36,231 nt of DNA from Chloroflexota bacterium (GTDB taxonomy: Bacteria > Chloroflexota > Anaerolineae > J102), in contig JAADII010000007.1 of NCBI GenBank assembly GCA_013151415.1, positions 1 through 36,231 of the forward strand, in the 5' to 3' direction. The notes under the pieces are model-generated. The model saw only the letters and a list, made by a program, of their open reading frames with translations, had not been told where the DNA came from and did not search any database. Below are positions 9,611 to 17,481 of this stretch, piece after piece (within the stretch, counting starts at the first letter, position 1; each line of letters starts with the position of its first letter). The translations under genes were made by a program, and so were the position numbers.

Positions 9611-11245
9611 TCATCCACTCACTTTGGGATGGGGTATTTCCACTTCGATGATGAGCCCGCCATCAATTTGATTGCGCAAATTCAGCTTTCCTCCCATCAA
9701 GGTCACGCGTTCACTTATGCCGAGCAGGCCATAGTGGCCCGAACGACTCACCTCGACCAAGTCAAATTCATCGGGAATGCCGATGCCATTGTCGGCGATG
9801 GTCATCAATAGTTTCCGGGGCGAGGGATGACACAGGGTGATGCGCACGCAATCAGCGCTGGAGTGCTTCCATACGTTGCTCAGGCTTTCTTGAACAATGC
9901 GAAAAATGGATAATTCGATCGACTCTGGCAATCGCCCAACCTGCGCTTCGAGCACCAACTCGACGCGTATGCCGGTGCGCGCGGACCATTCTTGCGTATA
10001 CGATTGCAAAGCCGCGCCCAGCCCAAGGCTGTCGATGGTGGGCGGTCGCAGGTCTCGGCACACCCGACGCAATGAGTCCACCAATTCTCGAATGCCTTCG
10101 CGCACGTCATTCAGGTCATCGCCGATGGGTTGCTTTTTCACGGCCTTATCTCGAATGCCCTCCAATTGATAACTCAGACCCAACAACGCCTGAATCATCT
10201 CATCGTGCAATTCGCGGGCCAAGCGCTTGCGCTCGAGCTCTCGTTCGGTCAGCAATCGGCGCTGGGCGTTTTGCAAGGCCAGGTTGGCCGCGTCCAAGGC
10301 TTTGACCTGTTCGGCCAGTTGGTCGACCAGGCGACGATTGAGCACATCTTGCGCGGCCAGATTCTGCTCTAGCAGCATCTGATTGTGCCGAAGGATTTCG
10401 GCCTGTTTTCGGGCTTGGAAATAACTATCCAGCGCCCATATTGTGGGCGTGCGTTGTTTGCGATCGGCCGCGTCTATCATGGCGCCAACAATATTTTCGC
10501 GCGAGGTTTGATCGGTGGGCGTGTCGGCCACGAGTCGGCCCTGCTGCAAAACAATGATTCGATCCGCCACCGCAAATAAATGATCGAGATTGTCACTGGC
10601 GAATATGACGCTTGCGCCGGCATTTTGCCAGGAGCGGATAAGGGCCAACAGCTTTTGTTGATAAGGGTAATTCAAAAAAATGCTGGGATCATCCACGAGC
10701 ACCAGCTCCAAAGGCCGAATCATCGTCTTGGCGATGGCGATAAGATGGCGCTGCTCATTGGATAGATAGCCCACAGGCATGCGCAAATTGTCAAGATATA
10801 GGTCGAGTTCGTTTAAGATGCGTCGCGTTTCGACCTCCATCCGACCCCGATTTGGGACCTCCAAGAACGGAATGGGCCAACACAATTCGTGCCCCAAAAA
10901 GACATTGCTTGTAATATCGAGAGAATCCACCAACTCGGGTTGGTGATGAATCGCGCCTATGGGGAAATTATGGGCAGGAAATGGCCACTTCTGCGCCACT
11001 CCCTGGTAATATATTTTCCCGGTCTCCGGCGTGATCTGGCCGGTGAATATGCGCAAGAGCGTGGTTTTTCCCGCGCCGCTGCTTCCGGCCAAACCAACCA
11101 CCTCCCCGCGGTTCAAACAAAAGCTCACATCGCGTAATATCTCGAGCGCACCAACTCGATAGGATACGCCTGACACCTCCAACAACGCCCCAGTCTGCTT
11201 TTCAGTAGGCGATATCCGCAAGGATTTGGCGAATGGTAATGGCAT
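9611..11245 (-). CDS. ABC-ATPase/histidine kinase fusion (HisKA_3 type)
   Basis: 544 residues from ATG 11245 (upstream GTG 11293 and ATG 11281 would enlarge the overlap with the regulator gene). Residues ~20-260 are a sugar-importer-type ABC ATPase: Walker A GSSGAGKTT (~54), Q-loop HHQPELVDSLDI, signature LSNEQRHLIAIAK (~161), Walker B LVLVDD (~181). The catalytic Glu after Walker B is Asp (VDDPS), the H-loop His is replaced (FASDNLDHL), and the D-loop is lost, so ATP may bind without fast hydrolysis. A coiled coil (~280-344) leads to a NarL-type phospho-acceptor box ERKRLARELHDE (His ~347) and an HATPase domain (N-box VQESLSNVWKH, G1 DNGIGIP, G2 GHYGLLGI). No membrane helix. Co-translated with the response regulator. 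The ABC part probably senses or docks to a transporter (inference). Confidence 0.9.
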   Translation of the reverse strand: MPLPFAKSLRISPTEKQTGALLEVSGVSYRVGALEILRDVSFCLNRGEVVGLAGSSGAGKTTLLRIFTGQITPETGKIYYQGVAQKWPFPAHNFPIGAIHHQPELVDSLDITSNVFLGHELCWPIPFLEVPNRGRMEVETRRILNELDLYLDNLRMPVGYLSNEQRHLIAIAKTMIRPLELVLVDDPSIFLNYPYQQKLLALIRSWQNAGASVIFASDNLDHLFAVADRIIVLQQGRLVADTPTDQTSRENIVGAMIDAADRKQRTPTIWALDSYFQARKQAEILRHNQMLLEQNLAAQDVLNRRLVDQLAEQVKALDAANLALQNAQRRLLTERELERKRLARELHDEMIQALLGLSYQLEGIRDKAVKKQPIGDDLNDVREGIRELVDSLRRVCRDLRPPTIDSLGLGAALQSYTQEWSARTGIRVELVLEAQVGRLPESIELSIFRIVQESLSNVWKHSSADCVRITLCHPSPRKLLMTIADNGIGIPDEFDLVEVSRSGHYGLLGISERVTLMGGKLNLRNQIDGGLIIEVEIPHPKVSG

Positions 11246-12251
11246 CGAGATCTCGTTTATCGATAAAGGCGGACGCCCCATGCTCCAGTCCACTGCGATG
11301 GAATTCGCGATCGGGATACGCGCTAATAAGAATAATGCGCGTCTGGGGCGAACGTTTTTTCAACAAGGATGTGCATTGAATGCCATTCTCATTACCGAGC
11401 AGGACATCGATGAAGGCCAGTTTTGGTTGCACTTGTTCGGAGATGGTCAATGCCTGGCGGACATTTTGCGCTTCGTAAACCACCACGATGGGGGAGATGT
11501 TGGCGATCATCTGAGACAATTGCTGCCGATATCGCCCGTTGTCATCCACAATCAAGACCGCGATCTGCGATTTGACGGGCATCTCGATGGTGTATTCTTG
11601 CAATTTTGCCTGAGAAACAGGGGCTGTTTCCAAGATGAGGGGGTTATCGTGGACATAACGAACCGCCTCCAAACGACTAAGCACGCCCAGCCGACGATAA
11701 AGTCGCGTAAGATGATTTTCCACCGTCTTGACGCTGATGCCCATCTGGTTGGCAATGTTTTGATTATCGTAGCCCAAATACAAGAGCTTCAGTATCTGAC
11801 GCTGCCGTTCGGTGAGCATGGGGACGCTTGGCTGCTGGTTCGATTTGGAAAGCAACCTATCCAATAAGGGTGGAGAAAGCCAGCGCTCTCCGGCCATGAC
11901 GCGCTGCACGGCCAGTCGCAGATCGCTCAACGGTTGGTCTTTCAAATGATATCCATCCACACCCACACTGAGCAAGCCCTGAACATAAACATCATCGTCA
12001 TACGCGCTCACAACCAATATGCGCATATCAGGATATTGGGCGCGTATTTCACGAATGGCCGCAATCGGTTCGAAATCGGGCATGGTGACATCGACCAAAA
12101 GGCAATCGGGCCTATATTTGGCCAGCGCCCGAAAAAGCTCCGCTCCGCTGCCCACCTCGGCAACCACCTCTGTCTCCTCAAGTTCGCTGAGCGCGGTGCG
12201 CAAACCGTATCGGACCACACTGTGATCATCGGCAAGTAAAATACGATTCAT
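11202..12251 (-). CDS. Response regulator, REC-LuxR HTH-REC
   Basis: 349 residues from ATG 12251 (MNRILLADDH, the normal receiver N-terminus; an upstream extension to 12290 is unlikely). Receiver 1 (1-120): acidic pocket Asp8/Asp9, phospho-acceptor Asp54 in VDVTMPD, Ser82, Lys104. A LuxR/NarL DNA-binding domain follows (~145-205: LTERQRQILKLL, helix-turn-helix IANQMGISVKTVENHL). Receiver 2 (~228-349): Asp236/237 in IVDDN, acceptor Asp282 in FIDVLLG, Ser in ISAYPD, Lys in FIDKRD. Both receivers keep every residue needed for phosphorylation. NarL-type regulators usually end after the HTH, so the second receiver is an addition. It overlaps the kinase gene by 44 bases, so the two form a pair that likely controls the transport/carboxylase genes upstream. 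Confidence 0.93.
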   Translation of the reverse strand: MNRILLADDHSVVRYGLRTALSELEETEVVAEVGSGAELFRALAKYRPDCLLVDVTMPDFEPIAAIREIRAQYPDMRILVVSAYDDDVYVQGLLSVGVDGYHLKDQPLSDLRLAVQRVMAGERWLSPPLLDRLLSKSNQQPSVPMLTERQRQILKLLYLGYDNQNIANQMGISVKTVENHLTRLYRRLGVLSRLEAVRYVHDNPLILETAPVSQAKLQEYTIEMPVKSQIAVLIVDDNGRYRQQLSQMIANISPIVVVYEAQNVRQALTISEQVQPKLAFIDVLLGNENGIQCTSLLKKRSPQTRIILISAYPDREFHRSGLEHGASAFIDKRDLDAITIRQILADIAY

Positions 12252-12330
12252 GACTGACGGCTCAATGGGAAGAGGAGTGGGCGGACGCAATCCTTTTCAT
12301 TGGCGCGCGCGATGGCGTCGATGAGCCTCA

Positions 12331-12359
12331 ATCATACAAAACAGACGCCCGCATCGCAA
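12331..12359 (-). promoter_or_regulatory. Probable separate promoter for the two-component pair
   Basis: Minus strand: -35 TTGCGA (12354-12359), 17-base spacer, -10 TATGAT (12331-12336). It lies in the 200-base gap between bioY and the regulator gene, the largest gap in this gene run, and would give a leader of about 70 bases. It suggests the regulator and kinase can be expressed independently of the catabolic genes upstream. Confidence 0.42.
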
Positions 12360-12451
12360 GAATGCATCTTCCATCCTGGTAGAGATGAAGGGGGTGATCG
12401 CGGCGTCGCGGCTATGGTCATTATGAGCATCTCGGTTTTCGACATGCCAGA

Positions 12452-13039
12452 TTATGGCTCCATCTTATGAGTGGCTCCGATGAGCCTCCAGCCCAAGGGA
12501 AGCGCGAGAGCGGCCGCCACCATCTTTAGGGCGTCTCCCAGCAGGAAGGGCAGCACGCCCGCCACGATGGCTTGTTCAAGCCCGATCAAAAGGCCAAGCC
12601 AAAGCGCGCCAAAGCCATAGATCGCGACATTGCCCATGAACATGGCCGCGATCGTGCTTGAAAAACCGCGATCCCAACCGCGCTCGGCCAACCATCCAAC
12701 CAGGAAAGCCGCAACAACAAAGCCAAACAGGTAGCCCGCGGTGGGACCGAGCAAAACATAAAAACCGCCCGCGCCGCCGGCGAACACGGGAAAGCCCAAA
12801 GCGCCTTCCGCGAGGTAGGTCAACACGGCGGCCGCGCCGCGCACTCGGCCCAAGAGCGCCGCCAATAGAAGAACAGCAAACGTTTGACCGGTGATAGGCA
12901 CTGGGTTAAAAGGCAAACGAATGGCCACTTGGGCCGAAAGCGCGATCAATATAGAGCCAAACAAAATGAGACTCATGTCGTAAAGAAGCGCATCTCGACG
13001 TTTGGCGGGACGAAAAACATCCATATACGTGGGGTGCAT
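12452..13039 (-). CDS. bioY: Biotin transporter substrate-binding subunit BioY
   Basis: 195 residues, starting at ATG 13039 behind CAGGAG. Six hydrophobic segments and the BioY core LPFNPVPITGQTFAVLLLAALLG, followed by GFPVFAGGAGGFYVLLGPTAGYL, match the ECF-transporter S component for biotin. No EcfA/EcfT (BioM/BioN) partners are next to it; BioY can work with a shared energising module encoded elsewhere or, in some species, alone (family knowledge). It lies directly downstream (47 bases) of the pxpC-like gene and in the same run as accB and accC, which fits a job of feeding biotin to that carboxylase. Confidence 0.95.
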   Translation of the reverse strand: MHPTYMDVFRPAKRRDALLYDMSLILFGSILIALSAQVAIRLPFNPVPITGQTFAVLLLAALLGRVRGAAAVLTYLAEGALGFPVFAGGAGGFYVLLGPTAGYLFGFVVAAFLVGWLAERGWDRGFSSTIAAMFMGNVAIYGFGALWLGLLIGLEQAIVAGVLPFLLGDALKMVAAALALPLGWRLIGATHKMEP

Positions 13040-13086
13040 CTTTTTTTGCTCCTGAGTGGTGTGAGGTGATGAACCAATCGGCGGGT

Positions 13087-14058
13087 TCAGGCTGCGAGGG
13101 CTTCTCGTAATCTGGCAATACGCTGGTTGCGCTCTTGCCGAGCCGCCAAAGCCTGATCGAGATCAACGGCGATGAAACGGGTTTTGCTGTTGGGCTGGGT
13201 CTGAGCGACCGCGTCCATATCCGCGCTAATGACGGTGCCGATCATGGCGTATCCGCCGCCCGAGACTGCGTCGCGATGCAAGATGATCGGCTCCAGCCCG
13301 CCGGGCACTTGAATCGAGCCAATGGGATAGGCCGCGTCGACGATGTTGGAAGGATCGCTTCCGGCTCCGAAGGGTTGTTTTCTTTTGATGAAACGCAACT
13401 CCGAGCCTTTGTACCGAAATCCAATGCGATCGGCCACCGGCGTTAGCGTCCACGTGGTCTCGAAAAAGTTCTTCAACCCTTCTTCGGTGAGCAAATAATC
13501 GTAAAGCCCCATCATCACCCGAATTTCGATGAGCTCGGGAAAGGCGATGCGCAGGTCCTGGGGGACCGAGCGCTCCACAAAGGCGGAGCCATTCGCGCCT
13601 ATGGGCAACAAATCGCCCTCCTGAAGGTTCCGGCCTTCGAATCCGCCAAACGCGCCCAACCCGTAAAGCGAGCGACTACCCAGGATGATGGGCACATCGA
13701 TGCCGCCAGACACGGCCACATAAGTGCGCGCGCCGCGTTTGAGAAAGTCAAAAGAGAGTCGATCTCCCGCTCTCACTTCAAACGATGTCCATAGCGGCAT
13801 CTCTTGACCATTCAAACGCGGGCTCATCTCAGCGCCCGTCACCGCGACGACGGCGTTCTGTTGGAATTCAAGCTCGGGGCCCAGGTAGGTGCATTCGAGG
13901 ACCGCGGCGTTTTCGTCGTTGCCCACCAACAAATTGGCGGCCAGGAAGGAATATTGGTCCATCGCGCCCGAAGGGGGAATGCCCACATGATAGTAGCCCC
14001 ATCGTCCTCTGTCTTGAATCGAGGTTGCCAGACCGGGTTTGATTACTTTAATTGCCAT
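13087..14058 (-). CDS. pxpC: Biotin-dependent carboxyltransferase subunit, PxpC/KipA (AHS2) family
   Basis: 323 residues. The family start MAIKVIKPGLATSIQDRGR and GYYHVGIPPSGAMDQYS are textbook for the KipA/AHS2 domain shared by 5-oxoprolinase subunit C and urea carboxylase; further conserved blocks are NAAVLECTYLGPELEF, YVAVSGGIDVP and LGSRSLYGLGAFGG, and near the C-terminus GGYAMIGTVISADMD. With PxpB it forms the heteromeric carboxyltransferase/ATP-dependent ring-opening part of the complex. Its start overlaps the end of pxpB by 11 bases, so the two subunits are made in a coupled way. In Bacillus the homologue KipA also takes part in kinase KinA regulation, a role not implied here. Confidence 0.93.
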   Translation of the reverse strand: MAIKVIKPGLATSIQDRGRWGYYHVGIPPSGAMDQYSFLAANLLVGNDENAAVLECTYLGPELEFQQNAVVAVTGAEMSPRLNGQEMPLWTSFEVRAGDRLSFDFLKRGARTYVAVSGGIDVPIILGSRSLYGLGAFGGFEGRNLQEGDLLPIGANGSAFVERSVPQDLRIAFPELIEIRVMMGLYDYLLTEEGLKNFFETTWTLTPVADRIGFRYKGSELRFIKRKQPFGAGSDPSNIVDAAYPIGSIQVPGGLEPIILHRDAVSGGGYAMIGTVISADMDAVAQTQPNSKTRFIAVDLDQALAARQERNQRIARLREALAA

Positions 14059-14944
14059 TGAGCGCCTCCATTAAACCACGATTGTAGCCGTCGGGATCGG
14101 AGAGAAACTCGCTCAATTTGAAATGCACTTCCCTCTTGTGAAAACGGAAAGCGCCATCTTCAACTTGAGCGCGATATTCATCATACTCTTCACGATCGAT
14201 GGGCCGGAACTTTACAATATCGCCAGGATTGAAAAAAATCATAAAATCTGCAAAGTCGGGCAGCCGTTGCTCCGGATCGAAAATCGGGGCCGGCGTGATG
14301 CCAAACATTTGATACCCGCCCGCGCCGCGCACAGAATAAATGCACGAAAAGCAACCGCCATGGCCAATGGTCAGCGCGGGCGTGTCTGTTCGCGGTCGCA
14401 AGTATTTTGGCACCTCCAACTGACGTTCGCGAGGCGTCATCTGAAAGAGAAACGGCAACCCGGCCACAAAGCCAACCATGGATGTAAACCAGGGCGAACC
14501 GGAGTGCGCCTCAATGAACGCCTCGACCGAATCGAGCCCATTGATGCGCGCCGCGTATTCCAGGTCGGTCGTTTCGGGCGATTGGTGCCGATCTCGAAAC
14601 CGCATCAGCGTTTCATAGGTCCAGGGATCGTTATAATAGACCGGAACCTCGATAATGCGAGTGGTTAAATCAAAATCCATGGCGTCTCCCACTTCGTTGT
14701 CGATAGCCTGCAGCTCTTGCATAAGATCCTGTGGATGGATGACATCGGGATCAAAAAGCACTTGATAAGATGCATTGGCCGGACAGACATCGACGATCCC
14801 CGGAATGGCGCGCTGGCGTATGAGTTCAGCAATGGCCATGGCCCGAAAATTGGCTTGTAAGCTCATCTCTTCATCCAATTGAACGAAGATCTGCTCGTCG
14901 CCGCCATAACTGTACCGCGCAGTTGAACGAGCGTTTTCTGACAT
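14048..14944 (-). CDS. pxpB: Carboxyltransferase subunit, PxpB/KipI (AHS1) family, long form
   Basis: 298 residues from ATG 14944, set by a strong AAGGAGG site; an open frame continues upstream to 15106 without conserved sequence. The core follows AHS1/KipI: YSYGGDEQIFVQLDEEMS (N-terminal), GIVDVCPANASYQVLFDP, WFTSMVGFVAGLPFLFQM, and GGYQMFGITPAPIFDPE. It is longer than a typical PxpB (about 220-240 residues): an inserted segment after residue ~110 (VYYNDPWTYETLMRFRDRHQ) and an extended C-terminus are visible. The usual Gly-Gly-x-Gln-x-Gly-Ile-Tyr stretch reads HGGCFSCIY here. It partners PxpC. The differences suggest a subfamily with its own substrate (inference). The gene sits 79 bases after accC. 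Confidence 0.88.
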   Translation of the reverse strand: MSENARSTARYSYGGDEQIFVQLDEEMSLQANFRAMAIAELIRQRAIPGIVDVCPANASYQVLFDPDVIHPQDLMQELQAIDNEVGDAMDFDLTTRIIEVPVYYNDPWTYETLMRFRDRHQSPETTDLEYAARINGLDSVEAFIEAHSGSPWFTSMVGFVAGLPFLFQMTPRERQLEVPKYLRPRTDTPALTIGHGGCFSCIYSVRGAGGYQMFGITPAPIFDPEQRLPDFADFMIFFNPGDIVKFRPIDREEYDEYRAQVEDGAFRFHKREVHFKLSEFLSDPDGYNRGLMEALNGN

Positions 14945-15023
14945 GGCAGCCTCCTTGAAAAATATGGTTTGAAATAGGAATGGTGATGTATGAGATAGAG
15001 AGCGCCCGGCGTGATGAGGGCGG

Positions 15024-16394
15024 CTATGCTTGGCGATATTCGGCGTCGAGCCAACGCTCGAGAAAGTTTGTGTGATATTGACCGCTGGCAAAGCAGGGAT
15101 TGACAAACAACTGTTCGAGCATGGATTTGGTGGTGCTCACGCCTTCGATGTGCAGTTCATAAAGCGCGCGCCGCATTCGCCGAATGGCTTCTTCTCGCGT
15201 CTCACCCCAAACAATGACTTTGGCGATGAGCGAATCGTAAAAGGGTGGAATGGTGTAACCTTCGTACAACGCGGTGTCCACTCGCACCCACGGGCCGCCA
15301 GGGAGCCGCAGACGTTGGACCTGGCCCGGATGAGGCATGAAGTTTTGGGAAGGGTTCTCAGCATTGATTCGACATTCGATGGCCCATCCCTGAGGCCGGA
15401 CATCCTCTTGCCGAAGACGAAGCGACGCGCCGGCCGCGACCCGAATTTGTTCTTGCACCAGGTCCACCCCACAAACCAGTTCCGTGACAGGATGCTCAAC
15501 CTGAATGCGGGTGTTCATTTCGATGAAGTAAAACGCCTTCGTTTCGGGATCAACCAAAAATTCGAGGGTCCCCGCGCCGCGATATGCCACGGCATTGGCC
15601 AGACGCACGGCGGCAAGGGTGATTTGCGACCGTTGTTCGTCGTCGATGCAGGGGGAGAGCGCCTCCTCCACGACCTTTTGTCGCTTACGCTGGATTGAGC
15701 ACTCCCGTTCAAAAAGGTGAATGCACTGGCGGCCATCTCCGAGAATTTGCACTTCGACATGACGCGCATGAGGAATGAATTTTTCCAAATAGACGGCTTT
15801 GTTTCCAAAGGCCGCCTGGGCCTCGTATTGGGCGATGGGCAACGCCTGCTCCAGCTCGTCGCGGTTTTGCGCCACTCGAATGCCGCGGCCGCCGCCCCCG
15901 CCAGCGGCCTTTATCATCACCGGATACCCGATCTCATCGGCCCAAGCCCTGGCGTCTTCGACATCGCGAATCGGTTGTGGTGTGCCGGGAACCGTGGACA
16001 CGCCCGCCAATTCGGCCGTTCGCCGCGCCAATGCTTTATCGCCCATGGAGGCGATGGACTCAGCCAAAGGACCCACAAAGATCAAGCCGGCCTCCGCGCA
16101 CTTTTTCGCAAATTCGGCGCTCTCCGCCAAAAAACCATAGCCCGGATGAATCGCCTGCGCGCCTGACTGTTTGGCTGCGGCAATGATGGCGTCTGGATTC
16201 AAGTAGCTCTTCCCGGCCGGAGGCGGGCCAATGCAAAGGGCTTCATCCGCAAGCCAGGTGTGGAGGGCGTCGCGATCGGCTTCACTATAGATCGCGACTG
16301 TGCGGATTCCTAAATCGCGCGCCGCGCGAATGATGCGAACGGCGATCTCGCCACGATTGGCAATAAGGAGTTTGTCAAACGCGTTGCTGTGCAT
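15024..16394 (-). CDS. accC: Biotin carboxylase
   Basis: 456 residues from ATG 16394, preceded by GAGGTGG; the frame is open to 16412 but that start has no ribosome site. The enzyme uses ATP and bicarbonate to carboxylate the biotin on AccB. All hallmarks are present: N-terminal FDKLLIANRGEIAVRI, HPGYGFLAES, the ATP-grasp glycine loop IKAAGGGGGRGIR, KFIPHARHVEVQILGD, ERECSIQRKRQKV, the catalytic EMNTRIQVEHPVTE, and the C-terminal domain up to LERWLDAEYRQA. Length is standard. It lies between a minimal accB and pxpB rather than next to accA/accD, so it probably serves the Pxp-type carboxyltransferase. It may still be shared with other biotin enzymes. Confidence 0.96.
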   Translation of the reverse strand: MHSNAFDKLLIANRGEIAVRIIRAARDLGIRTVAIYSEADRDALHTWLADEALCIGPPPAGKSYLNPDAIIAAAKQSGAQAIHPGYGFLAESAEFAKKCAEAGLIFVGPLAESIASMGDKALARRTAELAGVSTVPGTPQPIRDVEDARAWADEIGYPVMIKAAGGGGGRGIRVAQNRDELEQALPIAQYEAQAAFGNKAVYLEKFIPHARHVEVQILGDGRQCIHLFERECSIQRKRQKVVEEALSPCIDDEQRSQITLAAVRLANAVAYRGAGTLEFLVDPETKAFYFIEMNTRIQVEHPVTELVCGVDLVQEQIRVAAGASLRLRQEDVRPQGWAIECRINAENPSQNFMPHPGQVQRLRLPGGPWVRVDTALYEGYTIPPFYDSLIAKVIVWGETREEAIRRMRRALYELHIEGVSTTKSMLEQLFVNPCFASGQYHTNFLERWLDAEYRQA

Positions 16395-16429
16395 GGGTCG
16401 CGGCCACCTCATTGGCTTGAAACGCGTTG

Positions 16430-16675
16430 TTATTCTATCTCGACGATGGCAATGGGTTGGCCGGCCATGACGGCGTCTTCGTTGGCCACCAGGAATTCCA
16501 CTAATTTGCCATTCACCCCGGCCTTGACCTCATTGAACTGTTTCATAATCTCTATCAGACAAATGGTTTGGTCCGCGGTGACTGGATCGCCTTCGGTCAC
16601 ATAAGGCTCCGACGTTGGATTGGGACGACGATAGAATGTGCCTGGTAAGGGAGACAAAATTTGCTGACGCGACAT
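16430..16675 (-). CDS. accB: Minimal biotin carboxyl carrier protein
   Basis: 81 residues, the biotinyl domain alone. The biotin-accepting lysine is Lys45 in IEIMKQFNEV, the equivalent of the AMKM/EAMK motif; flanking PLPGTFYRRP and the C-terminal GQPIAIVEIE complete the lipoyl-type fold. It lacks the ~70-residue N-terminal part and Pro/Ala linker found in most acetyl-CoA carboxylase BCCPs (about 150 residues). It starts at ATG 16675 behind GGAG. It shuttles the carboxyl group from AccC to the PxpB/PxpC pair. Tight spacing to pxpA (38 bases) and accC (35 bases) supports one complex. Confidence 0.93.
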   Translation of the reverse strand: MSRQQILSPLPGTFYRRPNPTSEPYVTEGDPVTADQTICLIEIMKQFNEVKAGVNGKLVEFLVANEDAVMAGQPIAIVEIE

Positions 16676-16713
16676 GATGGCGCTCCTGGATTAGGTGGAA
16701 AAATGAGGATGGA

Positions 16714-17448
16714 TCAATGGTCTTGATTGAAGGCTGTCACAACCTCCTTGACAGCGCGAGCGATGGCTACGGCATTGGGCGTGTCTGAATGCACGCAAAT
16801 GCTTTCGGCTCTGATGGAAATGTCCACGCCTTCGGCCGAACGAACCTTGCCTTCGGTCAACATGCGATGCACGCGCCTGGCGGCCTCGGCTGGCTCCACC
16901 GCATGATGTTCACGCGTGATGATCAACCCGCCATTTTCATTGTATTCGAGATCTGAATAGAACTCGGCCACCAGGGGAACCCCCACCATTTCAGCCATTT
17001 GCTGATGAAGCGTGTTCGCCATGCCAAAAATAGGCACGCCAAACAATGCCGCCACTTCACACACCACCCGGGCGACCGATTCATCGCGCGCGGCCATGCC
17101 ATATAGGGCCCCGTGCGGCTTGATATGATTCAGCTCCATGCCCTCGATATCGAGAAAGGCTTTGAGCGCGCCCACCTGATAAATAAGGAAATCGGTCAGC
17201 TCCTCCGCTTCCAAATGCATCACGCGCCGACCAAACCCTTGCCTGTCTGGCAGAGAAGGATGCGCGCCCACTTTCACCCCATGTTTCTTGGCCAGCCTGA
17301 CCGTTTTGTGCATGATGATCGGATCTGAAGCGTGAAACCCGCAAGCCACGTTGGCCACATCAATATAGGGCATGATGCCGGCGTCATCGCCGATCTTATA
17401 AAGTCCGTACCCTTCACCCATATCACTGTTTACGGTGATTGTGGTCAT
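16714..17448 (-). CDS. pxpA: 5-oxoprolinase subunit A-like protein (LamB/YcsF family)
   Basis: 244 residues with the full LamB/YcsF pattern: TVNSDMGEGYG, DVANVACGFHASDP, VKVGAHPSLPDRQGFGRR, NHIKPHGALYGMA and SICVHSDTPNA. In PxpABC the A subunit works with B and C to open 5-oxoproline to glutamate using ATP; the fungal lamB relatives act in lactam use. One block differs: where the Escherichia coli protein has FADRGYQADGSL, this one has FYSDLEYNENGGL, losing the Arg of the ADR motif. Starts at ATG 17448 after GAGGAGC; 33 bases behind the permease gene. It links the importer genes to the carboxylase genes. Substrate: 5-oxoproline or a related amide/lactam (inference). Confidence 0.94.
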   Translation of the reverse strand: MTTITVNSDMGEGYGLYKIGDDAGIMPYIDVANVACGFHASDPIIMHKTVRLAKKHGVKVGAHPSLPDRQGFGRRVMHLEAEELTDFLIYQVGALKAFLDIEGMELNHIKPHGALYGMAARDESVARVVCEVAALFGVPIFGMANTLHQQMAEMVGVPLVAEFYSDLEYNENGGLIITREHHAVEPAEAARRVHRMLTEGKVRSAEGVDISIRAESICVHSDTPNAVAIARAVKEVVTAFNQDH

Positions 17449-17481
17449 GGTTGCTCCTCCTGCAGCAGATAAATGGCGAAT

